NCBI GenBank assembly: GCA_947258515.1
Contig: CAMYIO010000007.1
Location: 1 to 32,101 of the forward strand
Origin: an uncultured Ectothiorhodospiraceae bacterium
GTDB taxonomy: Bacteria > Pseudomonadota > Gammaproteobacteria > UBA9214
DNA: 32,101 nucleotides
Reading direction: 5' to 3'
Shown here piece after piece: positions 9,841 through 20,377 of the stretch. The stretch's first letter is position 1. Each line of letters starts with the position of its first letter. The notes beneath the pieces are model-generated. The model searched no databases. It saw only the letters and a program-made list of their open reading frames with translations, and was not told the origin of the DNA. The position numbers were made by a program, and so were the translations under genes.

Positions 9841-10614
9841 ATGCGCGTGCCAGTAATACTGTTATTGATTTTTGCGGTTAACGCGCATGCGGACGTCTAC
9901 AAGTCCATCAATGCGGACGGAGAGGTGGTCTATACCGACCGGCCAACACAGGGTGCGGAGCGTGTGAAAATGCCGGCCCTGCCATCGTATACACCACGGC
10001 CGTTAAGGAGCCCCGGTCGCTCTGCACCTGCGCTTGAGCAGCAACTGCAATATGAGCGCTTTAGCATCACCCGTCCTGCCAATGACGCCACCATCAGGAA
10101 CAATCTCGGTACGGTCGAGATAGCAACACGACTGCTACCGGCGCTGCTGACAGCACTGGGCCACAGAATCCAGTATTACCTCGATGGCGTGGCACACGGT
10201 GCTTTGCATGACAGCACCACACTGACCCTGAGCAATGTCGAGCGCGGCGAGCACCGGCTCTCGGCCAGTGTCGTGGATGCGACAGGAACCGTCCTGATAT
10301 CAACAGCGGAGACGACGGTGTTCGTGAAGCGTGCTTCAAAACTGCACGGTAACAGGCAGGGGTCAGTGACAGATAACCCGGGTTATATCACGGACAATCC
10401 AAACCTTGTCGGCGATGAAGGCTTTCAGCCCTATCTGCGCAGGGACATCGCTGACTTCAGTGGCAATGCGGCAGACGACGATGACGCTGAGCTCGCAGAG
10501 CAACCGGCAAACCCCGGTTTTCGTAACCGCAATCCTAATATTCTCAGCCCCAACCCGAATATTCTTTCGCCCAATCCGAACCTGATCAATCCACCACGGC
10601 CCACGGAAGACTGA
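9841..10614 (+). CDS. Secreted DUF4124-domain protein with C-terminal NPN repeats
   Basis: Signal peptide MRVPVILLLIFAVNAHA followed by DVYKSINADGEVVYTDRPTQGAERVKMP; lies between glnA and ntrB. Confidence 0.82.
   Translation: MRVPVILLLIFAVNAHADVYKSINADGEVVYTDRPTQGAERVKMPALPSYTPRPLRSPGRSAPALEQQLQYERFSITRPANDATIRNNLGTVEIATRLLPALLTALGHRIQYYLDGVAHGALHDSTTLTLSNVERGEHRLSASVVDATGTVLISTAETTVFVKRASKLHGNRQGSVTDNPGYITDNPNLVGDEGFQPYLRRDIADFSGNAADDDDAELAEQPANPGFRNRNPNILSPNPNILSPNPNLINPPRPTED
10531..10593 (+). repeat. 21-bp in-frame coding tandem repeat (NPNILSP NPNILSP NPNLINP)
   Basis: aatcctaatattctcagcccc / aacccgaatattctttcgccc / aatccgaacctgatcaatcca. Confidence 0.85.
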
Positions 10615-10619
10615 CTCAG

Positions 10620-10636
10620 TGCACCATACTGGTGCA
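10620..10636. promoter_or_regulatory. Putative NtrC site upstream of ntrB
   Basis: TGCACCATACTGGTGCA, perfect 7-bp arms matching the NtrC consensus. Confidence 0.82.
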
Positions 10637-10761
10637 TTTTTGCTGCAGTTGTTATACTGCGGTGGCTTACCCCTGTTGTCCACGTGTGTTTGATTATATA
10701 TAACCAATTGAAATTTAATGAATATATTATATTTTTCGGAAGATCGATCGATTTGATGATG

Positions 10762-10779
10762 TTGGTTTGTTTTTTGCAC
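10762..10779 (+). promoter_or_regulatory. Putative sigma-54 promoter of ntrB
   Basis: TTGGTTTGTTTTTTGCAC: GG 10764-10765, 10-nt spacer, GC 10776-10777. Confidence 0.6.
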
Positions 10780-10792
10780 TAAAAAACACGTT

Positions 10793-11875
10793 ATGACTGC
10801 AGATTCCCCTCTATCCGAAGTAAATGCCGATCGGATACTCGACAACATGGGAACCGCGGTATTGGTATTCGATGCCCGCTTCAGACTGGTGTCGATCAAT
10901 CAGGCAGGCGAGGTGATGCTGGCCCACAGCGCGCGTCATGTCTGTGGTCGCAGAGTCAACGAACTGGTCCTGAATGCAGAAACGATAATGGAACAAATTA
11001 CCGGCTCCCTGGCCTCGGGGCGGGTAGTCAATCAGCGCAGCTGCCTGCTGGAGTTACCGGATGCAGCGAGCCTGCGAGTCAACTGTACCTTTACACCGAT
11101 GACAGACACTGCCGGCAACCACGAGGTACTGCTCGAGTTGCGCCAGATAGATCACCACCTGCGTGTCGAGCAGGAGGAGCGGCTCATTACGCAACAACAG
11201 GCCACACATGAACTGCTGCGCGGACTCGCACATGAGATCAAGAATCCGCTGGGCGGATTACGTGCTGCTGCACAATTACTGGAGCGGGAAATCAGTGATA
11301 CCGGGCTGAAGGAATTTACCCATATCATTATCAGCGAGGCAGATCGCCTGCAGTCATTGCTGGACCGCATGCTGGGCCCCAACAATTTGCCCAACATCCA
11401 GGCTGTCAATATTCACGACGTGCTCGAGCATGTGCGTGAACTGGTGCGGGTCGAAGCAGGTGAGCGCTTGCTGATAAAGTCTGACTATGATCCGGGTCTG
11501 CCGGACTTGCAGGCCGACAGGGACCTGCTGCTGCAATCAGTGCTCAACATCGTGCGCAATGCGGCACAGGCGCTGGAAAACGACGGCGTGATCACCCTGC
11601 GCACGCGCATACAGCGAAATTTCAATATCGGCAGCCATAAGCATCGCCTCGTTGCGCGTATAGAAGTGATTGATAACGGCCCCGGAATCAAGGAAGAATT
11701 GCGCAAGCAGATTTTCTACCCGATGATTACCGGTCGCAGTGATGGCACCGGCCTGGGGTTGTCTATCGCGCAGGCAATGATCAGTCGTCACCAGGGCCTG
11801 ATTGAATGCAGCAGTCAACCGGGAAAAACCGTATTTACAATTTTGCTGCCACTGGACGGAAAGCATGAGCCATAA
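10793..11875 (+). CDS. glnL: Nitrogen regulation sensor histidine kinase NtrB (GlnL)
   Basis: PAS-like N-terminus, RGLAHEIKNPLGGLRAAAQLL H-box, GTGLGLSIAQ G-box; followed by ntrC. Confidence 0.95.
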   Translation: MTADSPLSEVNADRILDNMGTAVLVFDARFRLVSINQAGEVMLAHSARHVCGRRVNELVLNAETIMEQITGSLASGRVVNQRSCLLELPDAASLRVNCTFTPMTDTAGNHEVLLELRQIDHHLRVEQEERLITQQQATHELLRGLAHEIKNPLGGLRAAAQLLEREISDTGLKEFTHIIISEADRLQSLLDRMLGPNNLPNIQAVNIHDVLEHVRELVRVEAGERLLIKSDYDPGLPDLQADRDLLLQSVLNIVRNAAQALENDGVITLRTRIQRNFNIGSHKHRLVARIEVIDNGPGIKEELRKQIFYPMITGRSDGTGLGLSIAQAMISRHQGLIECSSQPGKTVFTILLPLDGKHEP

Positions 11876-13271
11876 CGAAACAATCTGTGTCATCGATGAT
11901 GACAGTTCAATTCGCTGGGTGCTGGACAAGGCGCTCGGCAATGCCGGGCTGCAGGTCGCGGCATTTGATTCCGCAGACAGTGCACTGCAGGCCATCAGCA
12001 AACAGGAGCCGGCCGTCATCGTGACCGATATTCGCATGCCGGGCATGGACGGGCTGGCGCTGCTGGAGCACATCCATGGTCGTTATCCGGACTTGCCGGT
12101 GATTATCATGACGGCCCACTCCGATCTTGATAGTGCTGTTTCGGCCTACAAGGGTGGGGCCTTCGAGTATCTGCCAAAGCCGTTTGACATCGATGAAGCC
12201 GTGGCACTGGTCAGCCGCGCACTTGAATTGCGCGCCTCGAAACAGGTGGAAATGGTACCGCAGGTACTGGAGGAGGCACCGGAAATCATCGGCAAGGCAA
12301 CCGCGATGCAGGAAGTGTTTCGCGCCATCGGCCGCCTGGCGCACTCCAATGCCACGGTATTGATCAATGGTGAGTCGGGTACCGGAAAAGAGCTGGTTGC
12401 ACTGGCATTACATCAGCACAGTGCACGCGCAAAGCAGCCGTTTGTGGCGCTGAACATGGCGGCAATTCCCCGTGATTTACTGGAGTCCGAGCTATTCGGT
12501 CATGAACGAGGTGCGTTCACCGGGGCGCAAAACCGCCGTGCCGGACGTTTTGAGCAGGCCAATGGCGGTACGCTGATGCTGGATGAGATCGGTGATATGC
12601 CGGCCGAGTTGCAGACCCGCCTGCTACGTGTGCTGGCGGATGGCGTGTTTTATCCCGTCGGTGCACACACACCCAAAAAGGTCGATGTGCGTATTATTGC
12701 AGCGACCCACCAGAACCTGGAGCTGCGGGTGCGCGACGGACGGTTTCGTGAAGATCTGTTTCATCGTCTTAATGTTATTCGTATCCAGATCCCGCCGCTG
12801 CGTGAACGCCGTGAGGACATACCGCTGTTAATGAAGCACTTCCTGCAAAAGGCCGCCACCGAACTGGAAGTCGAGACAAAAACGTTGACCAGGGAAGCGG
12901 CTTCCATGCTGTCGGCTCTGGCCTGGCCTGGTAATGTACGGCAGCTTGAGAATTTATGCCGCTTGTTAACTGTGATGGCACCCGGTCAGGAAATCCATGT
13001 CGAGGACCTGCCGGATGAATTGATTGCGGCAGAGCACGGCACGACGCAGCCGACGGCAGACTGGCAAGGCCTGTTGCGGCAATGGGCACAACAGCAACTG
13101 GCAGGCGGGGCACAGCAGTTGCTGGATGAAGCGGTACCCGACTTTGAGCGCGTGCTCATAGAGGTTGCCTTGCAGCAAACCGGCGGGCGGCGCCAGGATG
13201 CGGCGCGCTTGCTCGGCTGGGGTCGCAATACGCTGACGCGCAAGTTGAAGGAGCTCGAAAGCCCCCGCTAG
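11865..13271 (+). CDS. glnG: Nitrogen regulation response regulator NtrC (GlnG)
   Basis: Receiver domain [28 protein letters not shown] Walker A, GAFTGA, C-terminal Fis-type HTH. Confidence 0.97.
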   Translation: MSHNETICVIDDDSSIRWVLDKALGNAGLQVAAFDSADSALQAISKQEPAVIVTDIRMPGMDGLALLEHIHGRYPDLPVIIMTAHSDLDSAVSAYKGGAFEYLPKPFDIDEAVALVSRALELRASKQVEMVPQVLEEAPEIIGKATAMQEVFRAIGRLAHSNATVLINGESGTGKELVALALHQHSARAKQPFVALNMAAIPRDLLESELFGHERGAFTGAQNRRAGRFEQANGGTLMLDEIGDMPAELQTRLLRVLADGVFYPVGAHTPKKVDVRIIAATHQNLELRVRDGRFREDLFHRLNVIRIQIPPLRERREDIPLLMKHFLQKAATELEVETKTLTREAASMLSALAWPGNVRQLENLCRLLTVMAPGQEIHVEDLPDELIAAEHGTTQPTADWQGLLRQWAQQQLAGGAQQLLDEAVPDFERVLIEVALQQTGGRRQDAARLLGWGRNTLTRKLKELESPR

Positions 13272-14245
13272 ACCGTGCACGGGCTGTTAGCAGCCGGGTT
13301 GAGCAACAGACTGCCGGTGAGTTCGCTGACCGAGGCCAGTTGATGCCGCTCAAGGTAGTCCAGCATGCCACGGTTCAGCTTGTCGCATAGCAGTGGGTCA
13401 TAGAACAGTGCGGTACCGACACCGACGGCGCTGGCACCGGCAAGGAGGAACTCGATGGTGTCCGTAGCCGTGGTGATACCGCCCTGGCCAATAATGGGAA
13501 TGTTGTGCGCCTTGCAGACCTGGTAGACCTGGTGCACCTTCAACAGCGCCACCGGTTTGATGGCCGGACCGGACAGCCCGCCCTGGTTGTTGCCGATGAC
13601 CGGTGTGCGTTTCTCGACATCGATGGCCATGCCCATCAGGGTGTTGATCACGGCGAAACCGTCGGTACCGGCGTCGATGCAGCGGCGGGCATTATCGCTG
13701 ATGTCGGTCTGGTTGGGCGACAGTTTGGTGATCAGTGGTTTGCGGGTTACCGCGCGGCAGGCCGCGACCACGCGTGCCGACATGTCCGGGTCATTGCCGA
13801 AAGTGACCCCGCCTTCCCTGACGTTCGGGCAGGAGATATTGATCTCGATGGCATCGATGGGGGAATCATCAAAGCGGCGCGTGACCTCTGCATATTCCTC
13901 CACCGTGGAACCGGAGACATTGGCAATAAAGCGTGTTTCACTGAAGTCCAGCGACGGCAGGATGTGCTTGATGACATGGTCTGTACCCGGGTTTTGAAGA
14001 CCGATGGCATTGAGCATGCCGGCCGGTGTTTCCGCGACCCGGTGTGGCCGGTTGCCGAGCCGCGGTTGCAGCGTGGTACCCTTCAGGCAGATGGCACCGA
14101 CATCCCGGTTGGAAAAGCCGGCAACCCGGGTATATTCTTCGCCGAAGCCGACGCAGCCGGATAACAGGACCAGTGGCGATGTCAGCGGCATCCCGCAGAA
14201 ATCCACTGCCAGTTTTTGCCGTTCAGTGTCTGTCATCACCATCAA
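13268..14245 (-). CDS. pyrD: Dihydroorotate dehydrogenase, class 1B catalytic-subunit type
   Basis: [18 protein letters not shown] with class 1B Cys, [32 protein letters not shown]. Confidence 0.9.
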   Translation of the reverse strand: MMVMTDTERQKLAVDFCGMPLTSPLVLLSGCVGFGEEYTRVAGFSNRDVGAICLKGTTLQPRLGNRPHRVAETPAGMLNAIGLQNPGTDHVIKHILPSLDFSETRFIANVSGSTVEEYAEVTRRFDDSPIDAIEINISCPNVREGGVTFGNDPDMSARVVAACRAVTRKPLITKLSPNQTDISDNARRCIDAGTDGFAVINTLMGMAIDVEKRTPVIGNNQGGLSGPAIKPVALLKVHQVYQVCKAHNIPIIGQGGITTATDTIEFLLAGASAVGVGTALFYDPLLCDKLNRGMLDYLERHQLASVSELTGSLLLNPAANSPCTV

Positions 14246-14272
14246 CTAGATTCCGGACTGCAGGGGTTCCTG

Positions 14273-14746
14273 ATGTTTCATGTGGTGTTGTATCAGCCGG
14301 AGATTCCGCCCAATACGGGCAATATCATACGCCTTTGCGCCAATACCGGCAGTGCCTTGCACCTCATTCATCCACTCGGGTTTGAACTGGATGATCGCAA
14401 GTTGCGCCGCGCGGGTCTCGACTACCGCGAGTGGGCCACCATGCATGAGCATGACTCACTGGACGCCTTTATTGAAACCATCAAGCCGCTTCGGCTATGG
14501 GCCGTGTCGACCAGGGGCGCACGTTGCTACTCGGAGCCCGGTTACGCGGCGGGTGATGCCTTCCTGTTCGGACCGGAAACACGCGGCCTGCCCGATGAGG
14601 TGCTGCAGGCGATCGGTCGCACAGCCGTGTTGCGTGTGCCGATGACTGCTAACAGCCGTAGCCTGAATCTTTCGAATACCGTGTCCATACTGGTATACGA
14701 GGCCTGGCGACAACAGGCCTTCAAGGGTTCAACTGACGGACTCTGA
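14273..14746 (+). CDS. trmL: tRNA (cytidine(34)-2'-O)-methyltransferase
   Basis: [55 protein letters not shown]. Confidence 0.95.
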   Translation: MFHVVLYQPEIPPNTGNIIRLCANTGSALHLIHPLGFELDDRKLRRAGLDYREWATMHEHDSLDAFIETIKPLRLWAVSTRGARCYSEPGYAAGDAFLFGPETRGLPDEVLQAIGRTAVLRVPMTANSRSLNLSNTVSILVYEAWRQQAFKGSTDGL

Positions 14747-15736
14747 TTTAATTTCGCGTGCCAGCAGGTTATGCACGGCTTCAGCCGGTGGCAATCCTTC
14801 GTGCAGTACGCGGTAGACCTGCTCGGAAATCGGCAATTCAACCCGGTATCGTTCGGCGAGTTGCACCACTTCCCGGGCCGTGTTGTAACCCTCAACGACC
14901 TGGCCAATGTCCTTAATGGCCGTGTCGATTGCCGTGCCTTTTCCCAGCGCCAGCCCCAGTCGCCGGTTGCGCGACTGGTCATCGGTGCAGGTGAGGATCA
15001 GGTCGCCGACACCGGACAGACCCATCAGGGTTTCACGGCGCGCACCCATGGCATCGCCGAGGCGGATGATTTCCGCAAGCCCGCGTGTAATCAGTGCCGC
15101 GCGGCCATTGGCGCCGAATTGCATGCCATCGGCAATACCTGTGCCAATCGCAAGGACGTTCTTCACCGTTCCACCCAGCTGCACACCCAGCATGTCGTCA
15201 CTGGTGTAGGCACGCATGGTGCCACCATGCAGACGGCTCGCGATGTCGTTGGCAAACACCGGGTTGTATGAGGCGACGGTCAGTGCGGTTGGTAGACCGG
15301 CAGCGACTTCCCTGGCAAAGGTGGGTCCGGACACCACGGCAGCCGGATAGCTCGAGCCCAGCACATCCTCAAAGACATCACTCATAAACTTGCCGCTGAC
15401 ATGTTCCAGACCCTTGGTGGCCCAGGCGATGCGCGATTTTTCGTTAAGCAATGGCGCTACACTGGTCAGTACCTCGCGAAAGGCGTGGCTGGGAACGACG
15501 ATCAACAGGTCACGGTTGGCCTGTACCGCCCTGGCCAGGCCGGTTTCTATCACCAGGGATTCAGGAAACTGAAAGTCGGGGAGATACTGCCGGTTCTGGC
15601 GTTCCCGGGACAGTGTCGCCATGAAATCCGCTTCGTGGCCCCACAGGGAGGTTGCATTGTTATTCGTTGCCAGCCGGATGGCGAGTGCCGTGCCCCATGA
15701 GCCGGCGCCGAGGACAGTGATTCCGTTATCGCGCAT
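14729..15736 (-). CDS. gpsA: Glycerol-3-phosphate dehydrogenase [NAD(P)+]
   Basis: [50 protein letters not shown]. Confidence 0.97.
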   Translation of the reverse strand: MRDNGITVLGAGSWGTALAIRLATNNNATSLWGHEADFMATLSRERQNRQYLPDFQFPESLVIETGLARAVQANRDLLIVVPSHAFREVLTSVAPLLNEKSRIAWATKGLEHVSGKFMSDVFEDVLGSSYPAAVVSGPTFAREVAAGLPTALTVASYNPVFANDIASRLHGGTMRAYTSDDMLGVQLGGTVKNVLAIGTGIADGMQFGANGRAALITRGLAEIIRLGDAMGARRETLMGLSGVGDLILTCTDDQSRNRRLGLALGKGTAIDTAIKDIGQVVEGYNTAREVVQLAERYRVELPISEQVYRVLHEGLPPAEAVHNLLAREIKSESVS

Positions 15737-15782
15737 TTATTTGCGGGGGAGCCGAATTTCCGTTAAGTCGGGGGATGCGTAG

Positions 15783-16268
15783 CTAATGTTTTGTTGTCGC
15801 CGTCTTTGCGGCTTGTGCTTCCTCGAGCCGCTTTTTATACATCAGATCAAAGTTGATCGGTGACAGGAGCAGCTGGGGGAAACCGCCCTTTGTGACCAGA
15901 TCGGAGAGCGCGGCACAGGCATAGGGGTAAAGGAAGCGGTTGCAAAAGACATTATGAAGGCGTTGAACTTCGTCGGGCTCGTGACCTGTAATAGAAAAGA
16001 TTCCTGCCTGGTGCACCTCGGCAAGATAGGCGGTTTCACCATTTACCGTGACCGTGACGGTTAGTGCGAGTATCACCTCATGCTGACCATCGTTGGTCAG
16101 TGCCGCACTGTTGCCGACCTGGAATTCAAGATTGGGTTTCCATTCTTTCAGGAAAATTGCGGGTGAGTTCGGCGTCTCGAAGGATACGTCTTTAAGATAG
16201 ATCTTTAGCAGCTGAATGGATTTCTGTTCTCCCTCGTTCTGAGGGGCTGCCGATTGTTTATCCGCCAT
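15783..16268 (-). CDS. secB: Protein-export chaperone SecB
   Basis: IYLKDVSFETPNSPAIF and LYPYACAALSDLVTKGGFPQLLLSPINFD. Confidence 0.96.
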   Translation of the reverse strand: MADKQSAAPQNEGEQKSIQLLKIYLKDVSFETPNSPAIFLKEWKPNLEFQVGNSAALTNDGQHEVILALTVTVTVNGETAYLAEVHQAGIFSITGHEPDEVQRLHNVFCNRFLYPYACAALSDLVTKGGFPQLLLSPINFDLMYKKRLEEAQAAKTATTKH

Positions 16269-16310
16269 GGGTAGGATTCCTTAGTAATCTATTCTGAGCT
16301 GAAAGACCGG

Positions 16311-16742
16311 TTAACTGTTTTTGGTCAGTGGCAGTTCCGCTTTTTGCCAGGCCAGAACACCGCCTTTCAGGTTATATACCGATTCAAACCCCTGTTTGCT
16401 GAGCTTGTTGCATAGCGCTGTGGAGCGCTGTCCTCGCTGGCAATAAACAACCACCGGACGTTCTCGGTGCTTGCTAAGGGACGCCGGAATGTCTGCATTC
16501 CCTGTTGGCACGTTAACGGCATTTGCAATATGGCCTTCACGATAGTCCTTGTCGGTGCGCATATCAATCATGGTGGCATTCTCATGATTGAGCAGGCGGG
16601 TGGCTTCGGCGGGACTGACCTCTTTGACACGACTGAGGCGCTGCTGTATCTCGGATACAATCAGCATCACGACAATGGCAAACAAGGCCATCACCAGCAG
16701 ACGGTGGTTACCGGCAAATTCTATCAGCTGGTGAGTATCCAT
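16311..16742 (-). CDS. Membrane-anchored rhodanese-like sulfurtransferase (YibN-like)
   Basis: N-terminal TM segment; VVVYCQRGQRSTALCNKLSKQGFESVYNLKGGVLAW. Confidence 0.93.
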   Translation of the reverse strand: MDTHQLIEFAGNHRLLVMALFAIVVMLIVSEIQQRLSRVKEVSPAEATRLLNHENATMIDMRTDKDYREGHIANAVNVPTGNADIPASLSKHRERPVVVYCQRGQRSTALCNKLSKQGFESVYNLKGGVLAWQKAELPLTKNS

Positions 16743-16804
16743 CGGGCTAAAAGTCTTTGTTGAGAAGAAAAATGATTCGGGGTGTTAGATTACAGAACAG
16801 TTAC

Positions 16805-17134
16805 TCAGGGGCTGTGACAAAACACTTCACGCATCATGCCAATCAATCGCAAGGTACGTGAATCACCGACGCGGTAGTAGACGCGGTTGGCGTCCTTGCG
16901 AGACGCAAGAATGCCCTTGTCTCTGAGAATGGCGAGATGCTGGGAAATATTGCTTTGCGAAGTGCCGACACGCTCCACAATATCCTGCACACTGATTTCC
17001 TGGTCGCCGAGTGTACAGAGAATTTTCAGTCGCAGCGGGTGCGACATGGCCTTGAGCGAGCGTGACGCGCGGTCGATGTCTTCATCACGCGTGATGAGAG
17101 TTTCACTGCTTATATTCATTAATTCGCCCCTCAA
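16805..17134 (-). CDS. ArsR/SmtB-family transcriptional regulator
   Basis: LKAMSHPLRLKILCTLG...VGTSQSNISQHLAILRDKGILASRKDANRVYYRV; Cys40 and Cys106. Confidence 0.92.
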   Translation of the reverse strand: MRGELMNISSETLITRDEDIDRASRSLKAMSHPLRLKILCTLGDQEISVQDIVERVGTSQSNISQHLAILRDKGILASRKDANRVYYRVGDSRTLRLIGMMREVFCHSP

Positions 17135-17317
17135 ATACCTGATTTAATTGTAGCTTACTGCATTCATTATTAAAACATTATACAATAATAAGCCGTTTCG
17201 GCTACAGACAAGGGCTGAAACATTGACATTACCGCCTGGTTCAGACAGTTTCTGCCAACAGCCTCCCGGCAACACTGGAAATCAGCAAGCAATCTGATTT
17301 AGACTCTTTCCAAATAC

Positions 17318-18940
17318 ATGAGCAAACAGCAAAAGAAGACATCCAATCGCAGCCCTGCACGGCCCATGGTACTGCTTATCCTCGATGGTTGGGGCTACAG
17401 TGAAACACCACAGCACAATGCCATTGCGGCAGCGAAAAAACCGGTCTGGGACAGGCTCTGGAACAGCTATCCACATACCCTGATACGCACCTCGGGCGCG
17501 GCGGTGGGCTTGCCCGCAGACCAGATGGGAAATTCCGAGGTCGGTCATCTGAACCTCGGCGCCGGTCGCGTGGTGTACCAGGAATTTACCCGCGTCAGCC
17601 GTGCCATTAAAACCGGTTCCTTTTTCAGAAACCACACGCTGACTGATGCAGTTGATCTGGCAATAGAAAATGACAAGGCCGTGCATGTACTCGGCCTGCT
17701 GTCCCCCGGTGGCGTGCACAGTCACGAAGAGCATATCCATGCCATGGTCGAGCTGGCACTGCAGCGTGGCGCGAAAAAGGTTTACCTGCATGCCTTTCTC
17801 GATGGTCGGGATACTTCTCCGCGCAGCGCAGCTGCGTCCATCGAATCCACACAACAATTGTTCGAAACACTCGGCGGTGGCCGCTTTGCCTCAATCATCG
17901 GTCGCTACTATGCCATGGACCGTGACCACCGCTGGCCGCGTATCCAGGCGGCCTACGATCTGATTACCCAGGGAAAAGCGGAGTTTCAGGCGCTGGATGC
18001 CATGAGCGCGCTGCAGATGGCCTACGCGCGCGACGAGGGCGATGAATTCGTCAAGGCAACCGCGATTGTCCCCGAGGGGAGCCAGCCAGTCACGGTCGAG
18101 GATGGCGATGTCATCGTCTTCATGAACTTTCGATCAGATCGGGCGCGGCAGATAACCCGACCCTTTATTGAGCCGGATTTCGACGGCTTTGTTCGACAGC
18201 GGCACCCCAGGCTTGGGAGCTTCGTCAGTTTGACCGAGTACAAGGCAACCTTTGATGTGCCGGTGGCCTATCCGGCAGAACGTCTCAAGGATGTGTTTGG
18301 AGATTATGTCGCGAAGAACGGTCTGCATCAGTTGCGACTTGCCGAGACCGAGAAATATGCACACGTGACGTTTTTTTTCAATGGCGGACGGGAAAAGCCA
18401 TTTGATGGGGAAGACCGGATAATGGTGAAATCACCCATGGTTCCCACCTATGACATGCAGCCGGAGATGAGCGCCCCCGAAGTGACTGACACACTGGTCG
18501 CTGCCATAGAGGGTGGCAGCTATGACGTAATAATCTGTAATTACGCCAATCCGGACATGGTCGGTCATACCGGTAAATTTGACGCCGCGGTGAAAGCCAT
18601 CGAGGCAGTCGACACCTGCCTGGGCCGGATCCTGGCGGCAATAGTCAACCATGGTGGTGAAATGCTGGTGACCGCGGATCATGGCAATGCCGAACTGATG
18701 CTGGATAATAATACCGGCCAGGCACACACCGCGCACACCATGAATCTTGTGCCACTTGTTTATGTCGGGCGTCCGGCACAGATGCTGGAGAATGGTGCGC
18801 TGTCAGATATCGCGCCGACGATGCTGGCGCTTATGAACATGCCGATACCGCCGGACATGACCGGCACCCCGCTGGTGGAACTGCTGTCGGACATCAACGA
18901 TGCCACCGAGCCGGAATCAGTCGCGGACGTGCGTGGCTGA
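17318..18940 (+). CDS. gpmI: 2,3-bisphosphoglycerate-independent phosphoglycerate mutase
   Basis: [38 protein letters not shown]. Confidence 0.97.
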   Translation: MSKQQKKTSNRSPARPMVLLILDGWGYSETPQHNAIAAAKKPVWDRLWNSYPHTLIRTSGAAVGLPADQMGNSEVGHLNLGAGRVVYQEFTRVSRAIKTGSFFRNHTLTDAVDLAIENDKAVHVLGLLSPGGVHSHEEHIHAMVELALQRGAKKVYLHAFLDGRDTSPRSAAASIESTQQLFETLGGGRFASIIGRYYAMDRDHRWPRIQAAYDLITQGKAEFQALDAMSALQMAYARDEGDEFVKATAIVPEGSQPVTVEDGDVIVFMNFRSDRARQITRPFIEPDFDGFVRQRHPRLGSFVSLTEYKATFDVPVAYPAERLKDVFGDYVAKNGLHQLRLAETEKYAHVTFFFNGGREKPFDGEDRIMVKSPMVPTYDMQPEMSAPEVTDTLVAAIEGGSYDVIICNYANPDMVGHTGKFDAAVKAIEAVDTCLGRILAAIVNHGGEMLVTADHGNAELMLDNNTGQAHTAHTMNLVPLVYVGRPAQMLENGALSDIAPTMLALMNMPIPPDMTGTPLVELLSDINDATEPESVADVRG

Positions 18941-20165
18941 TTCGCTGCGGCCGCCAGGCCGGCTGCGCATCATTCCTGCAGCTGTCGGTGCTGCCTTTCA
19001 TTGCTGTTACCGGGTGCTTTTTGTGCTACTGCTGGCAGCTGTGTCTGCGCCTGCGGCGGCCGGGGATATCGCGGTGCAGACAGAGAAACTGCAAAAGCTG
19101 CGTGCGCATATCCATGATATCAAGTCTGAAGTCGATTCTATGCGCGGTCAGCGCAGTGACGTGCAGGCAGCACTGGAAAAGACCGAAAAGGAGATTGGCA
19201 GGGTCACCGCCGAGCTCTATCAGCTGGACGCGGATGCAGACACTACACGCTTCAAGATAGCCTCATTGAACAACGATCGGGCCGCTGAACGCCTGTTGCT
19301 GGCGGACCTGCGCCAGACACTGGCTCTGGACCTGCAATCGGCGTACACAGCAGGGAGGCAGCAGCGGATCAAGCTGTTGCTAAACCAGCAGGACCCTGCC
19401 AGGGTTGGCCGCATGATGACCTACCATGGCTATTTCACCCGTGCACGCGCCACCCGACTGCAGGAGTTGCGCGCGACACTTGCCAGGATCAATGACATTG
19501 AGCGAGCACTTGTTGAGCAGCAGACAGAAATTGAACAAATGCGATTGCAGCAGCGGGATAAATCAGCGCGTCTGACGCAGCAACAGGACAAACGACGAAC
19601 GATACTTGCACAGCTGCAGCGCGATTTGCAGCTCAAGGCGGGCGAATTGTCCACCCTGCAGAAGGATGAAGAACGCCTGCAGACACTGCTACAGTCTTTG
19701 CAGGAAGCCATGCGCAAGGTTCCGCCGCAAGGCGCTGCCACACCGCTGCGTCAGCTGAAAGGAAAGCTGCAGTGGCCGGTGGCGGGGCGCATCACGCGGC
19801 GTTATGGAGAGAAGCAGGCGTCCGGGGAACTGCAATCCAGCGGTGTACTCATCGCCGCGCGTGCCGGTGCGGATGTACATGCCATTGCCAACGGTCGTGT
19901 TGCATTTGCCGACTGGTTACGGGGGTTTGGCCTGTTGCTGATTATCGACCATGGTGGCGGATATATGTCTCTGTACGGGCAGAATCGCGGCCTCTACAAG
20001 GCTGTCGGTGACTGGGTGAAGCACGGCGAGGTAGTGGCTGCCGCCGGCAGCAGCGGCGGGCAGGATCAGGACGGCCTGTACCTGGAGTTGCGCAAGGACG
20101 GACGGCCGTTTAACCCCACAGCCTGGTTCAAGGGACAGCCGTTACCGTTACAGTCAAAACACTAG
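18900..20165 (+). CDS. envC: Murein hydrolase activator EnvC (coiled coil plus degenerate LytM domain); start uncertain
   Basis: Coiled coil followed by a LytM domain lacking catalytic His/Asp residues ([32 protein letters not shown]); between gpmI and ctpA. A GTG near 18930 is an alternative start. Confidence 0.9.
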   Translation: MPPSRNQSRTCVADSLRPPGRLRIIPAAVGAAFHCCYRVLFVLLLAAVSAPAAAGDIAVQTEKLQKLRAHIHDIKSEVDSMRGQRSDVQAALEKTEKEIGRVTAELYQLDADADTTRFKIASLNNDRAAERLLLADLRQTLALDLQSAYTAGRQQRIKLLLNQQDPARVGRMMTYHGYFTRARATRLQELRATLARINDIERALVEQQTEIEQMRLQQRDKSARLTQQQDKRRTILAQLQRDLQLKAGELSTLQKDEERLQTLLQSLQEAMRKVPPQGAATPLRQLKGKLQWPVAGRITRRYGEKQASGELQSSGVLIAARAGADVHAIANGRVAFADWLRGFGLLLIIDHGGGYMSLYGQNRGLYKAVGDWVKHGEVVAAAGSSGGQDQDGLYLELRKDGRPFNPTAWFKGQPLPLQSKH

Positions 20166-20377
20166 TATTTACCCCATTGCCCAGGAATTAAGCCGCTGCT
20201 GCAGTGTCTGAATGAGGGTAAATGGCAAATTACCGGCGGATGAAAGCTTTCAGGGCGGACGCCGATACCGCTGTAACCGGTGCTGTGATATTGTCGCGAT
20301 GTCTTGTCAGCGGCGACTCTTAACCCTTTTCAGGCAGTCAAGGCGAATTGCCTGCTGACCTTGTATGGAATAACAAC

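Noticed and set aside
17165-17205. AT-rich inverted repeat (ATTATT...AATAAT) and small hairpin AGCCGTTTCGGCT between arsR and gpmI as an ArsR operator
   Set aside because: Short, imperfect symmetry in an AT-rich tract; could be chance. Not reported as a feature without footprinting or conservation.
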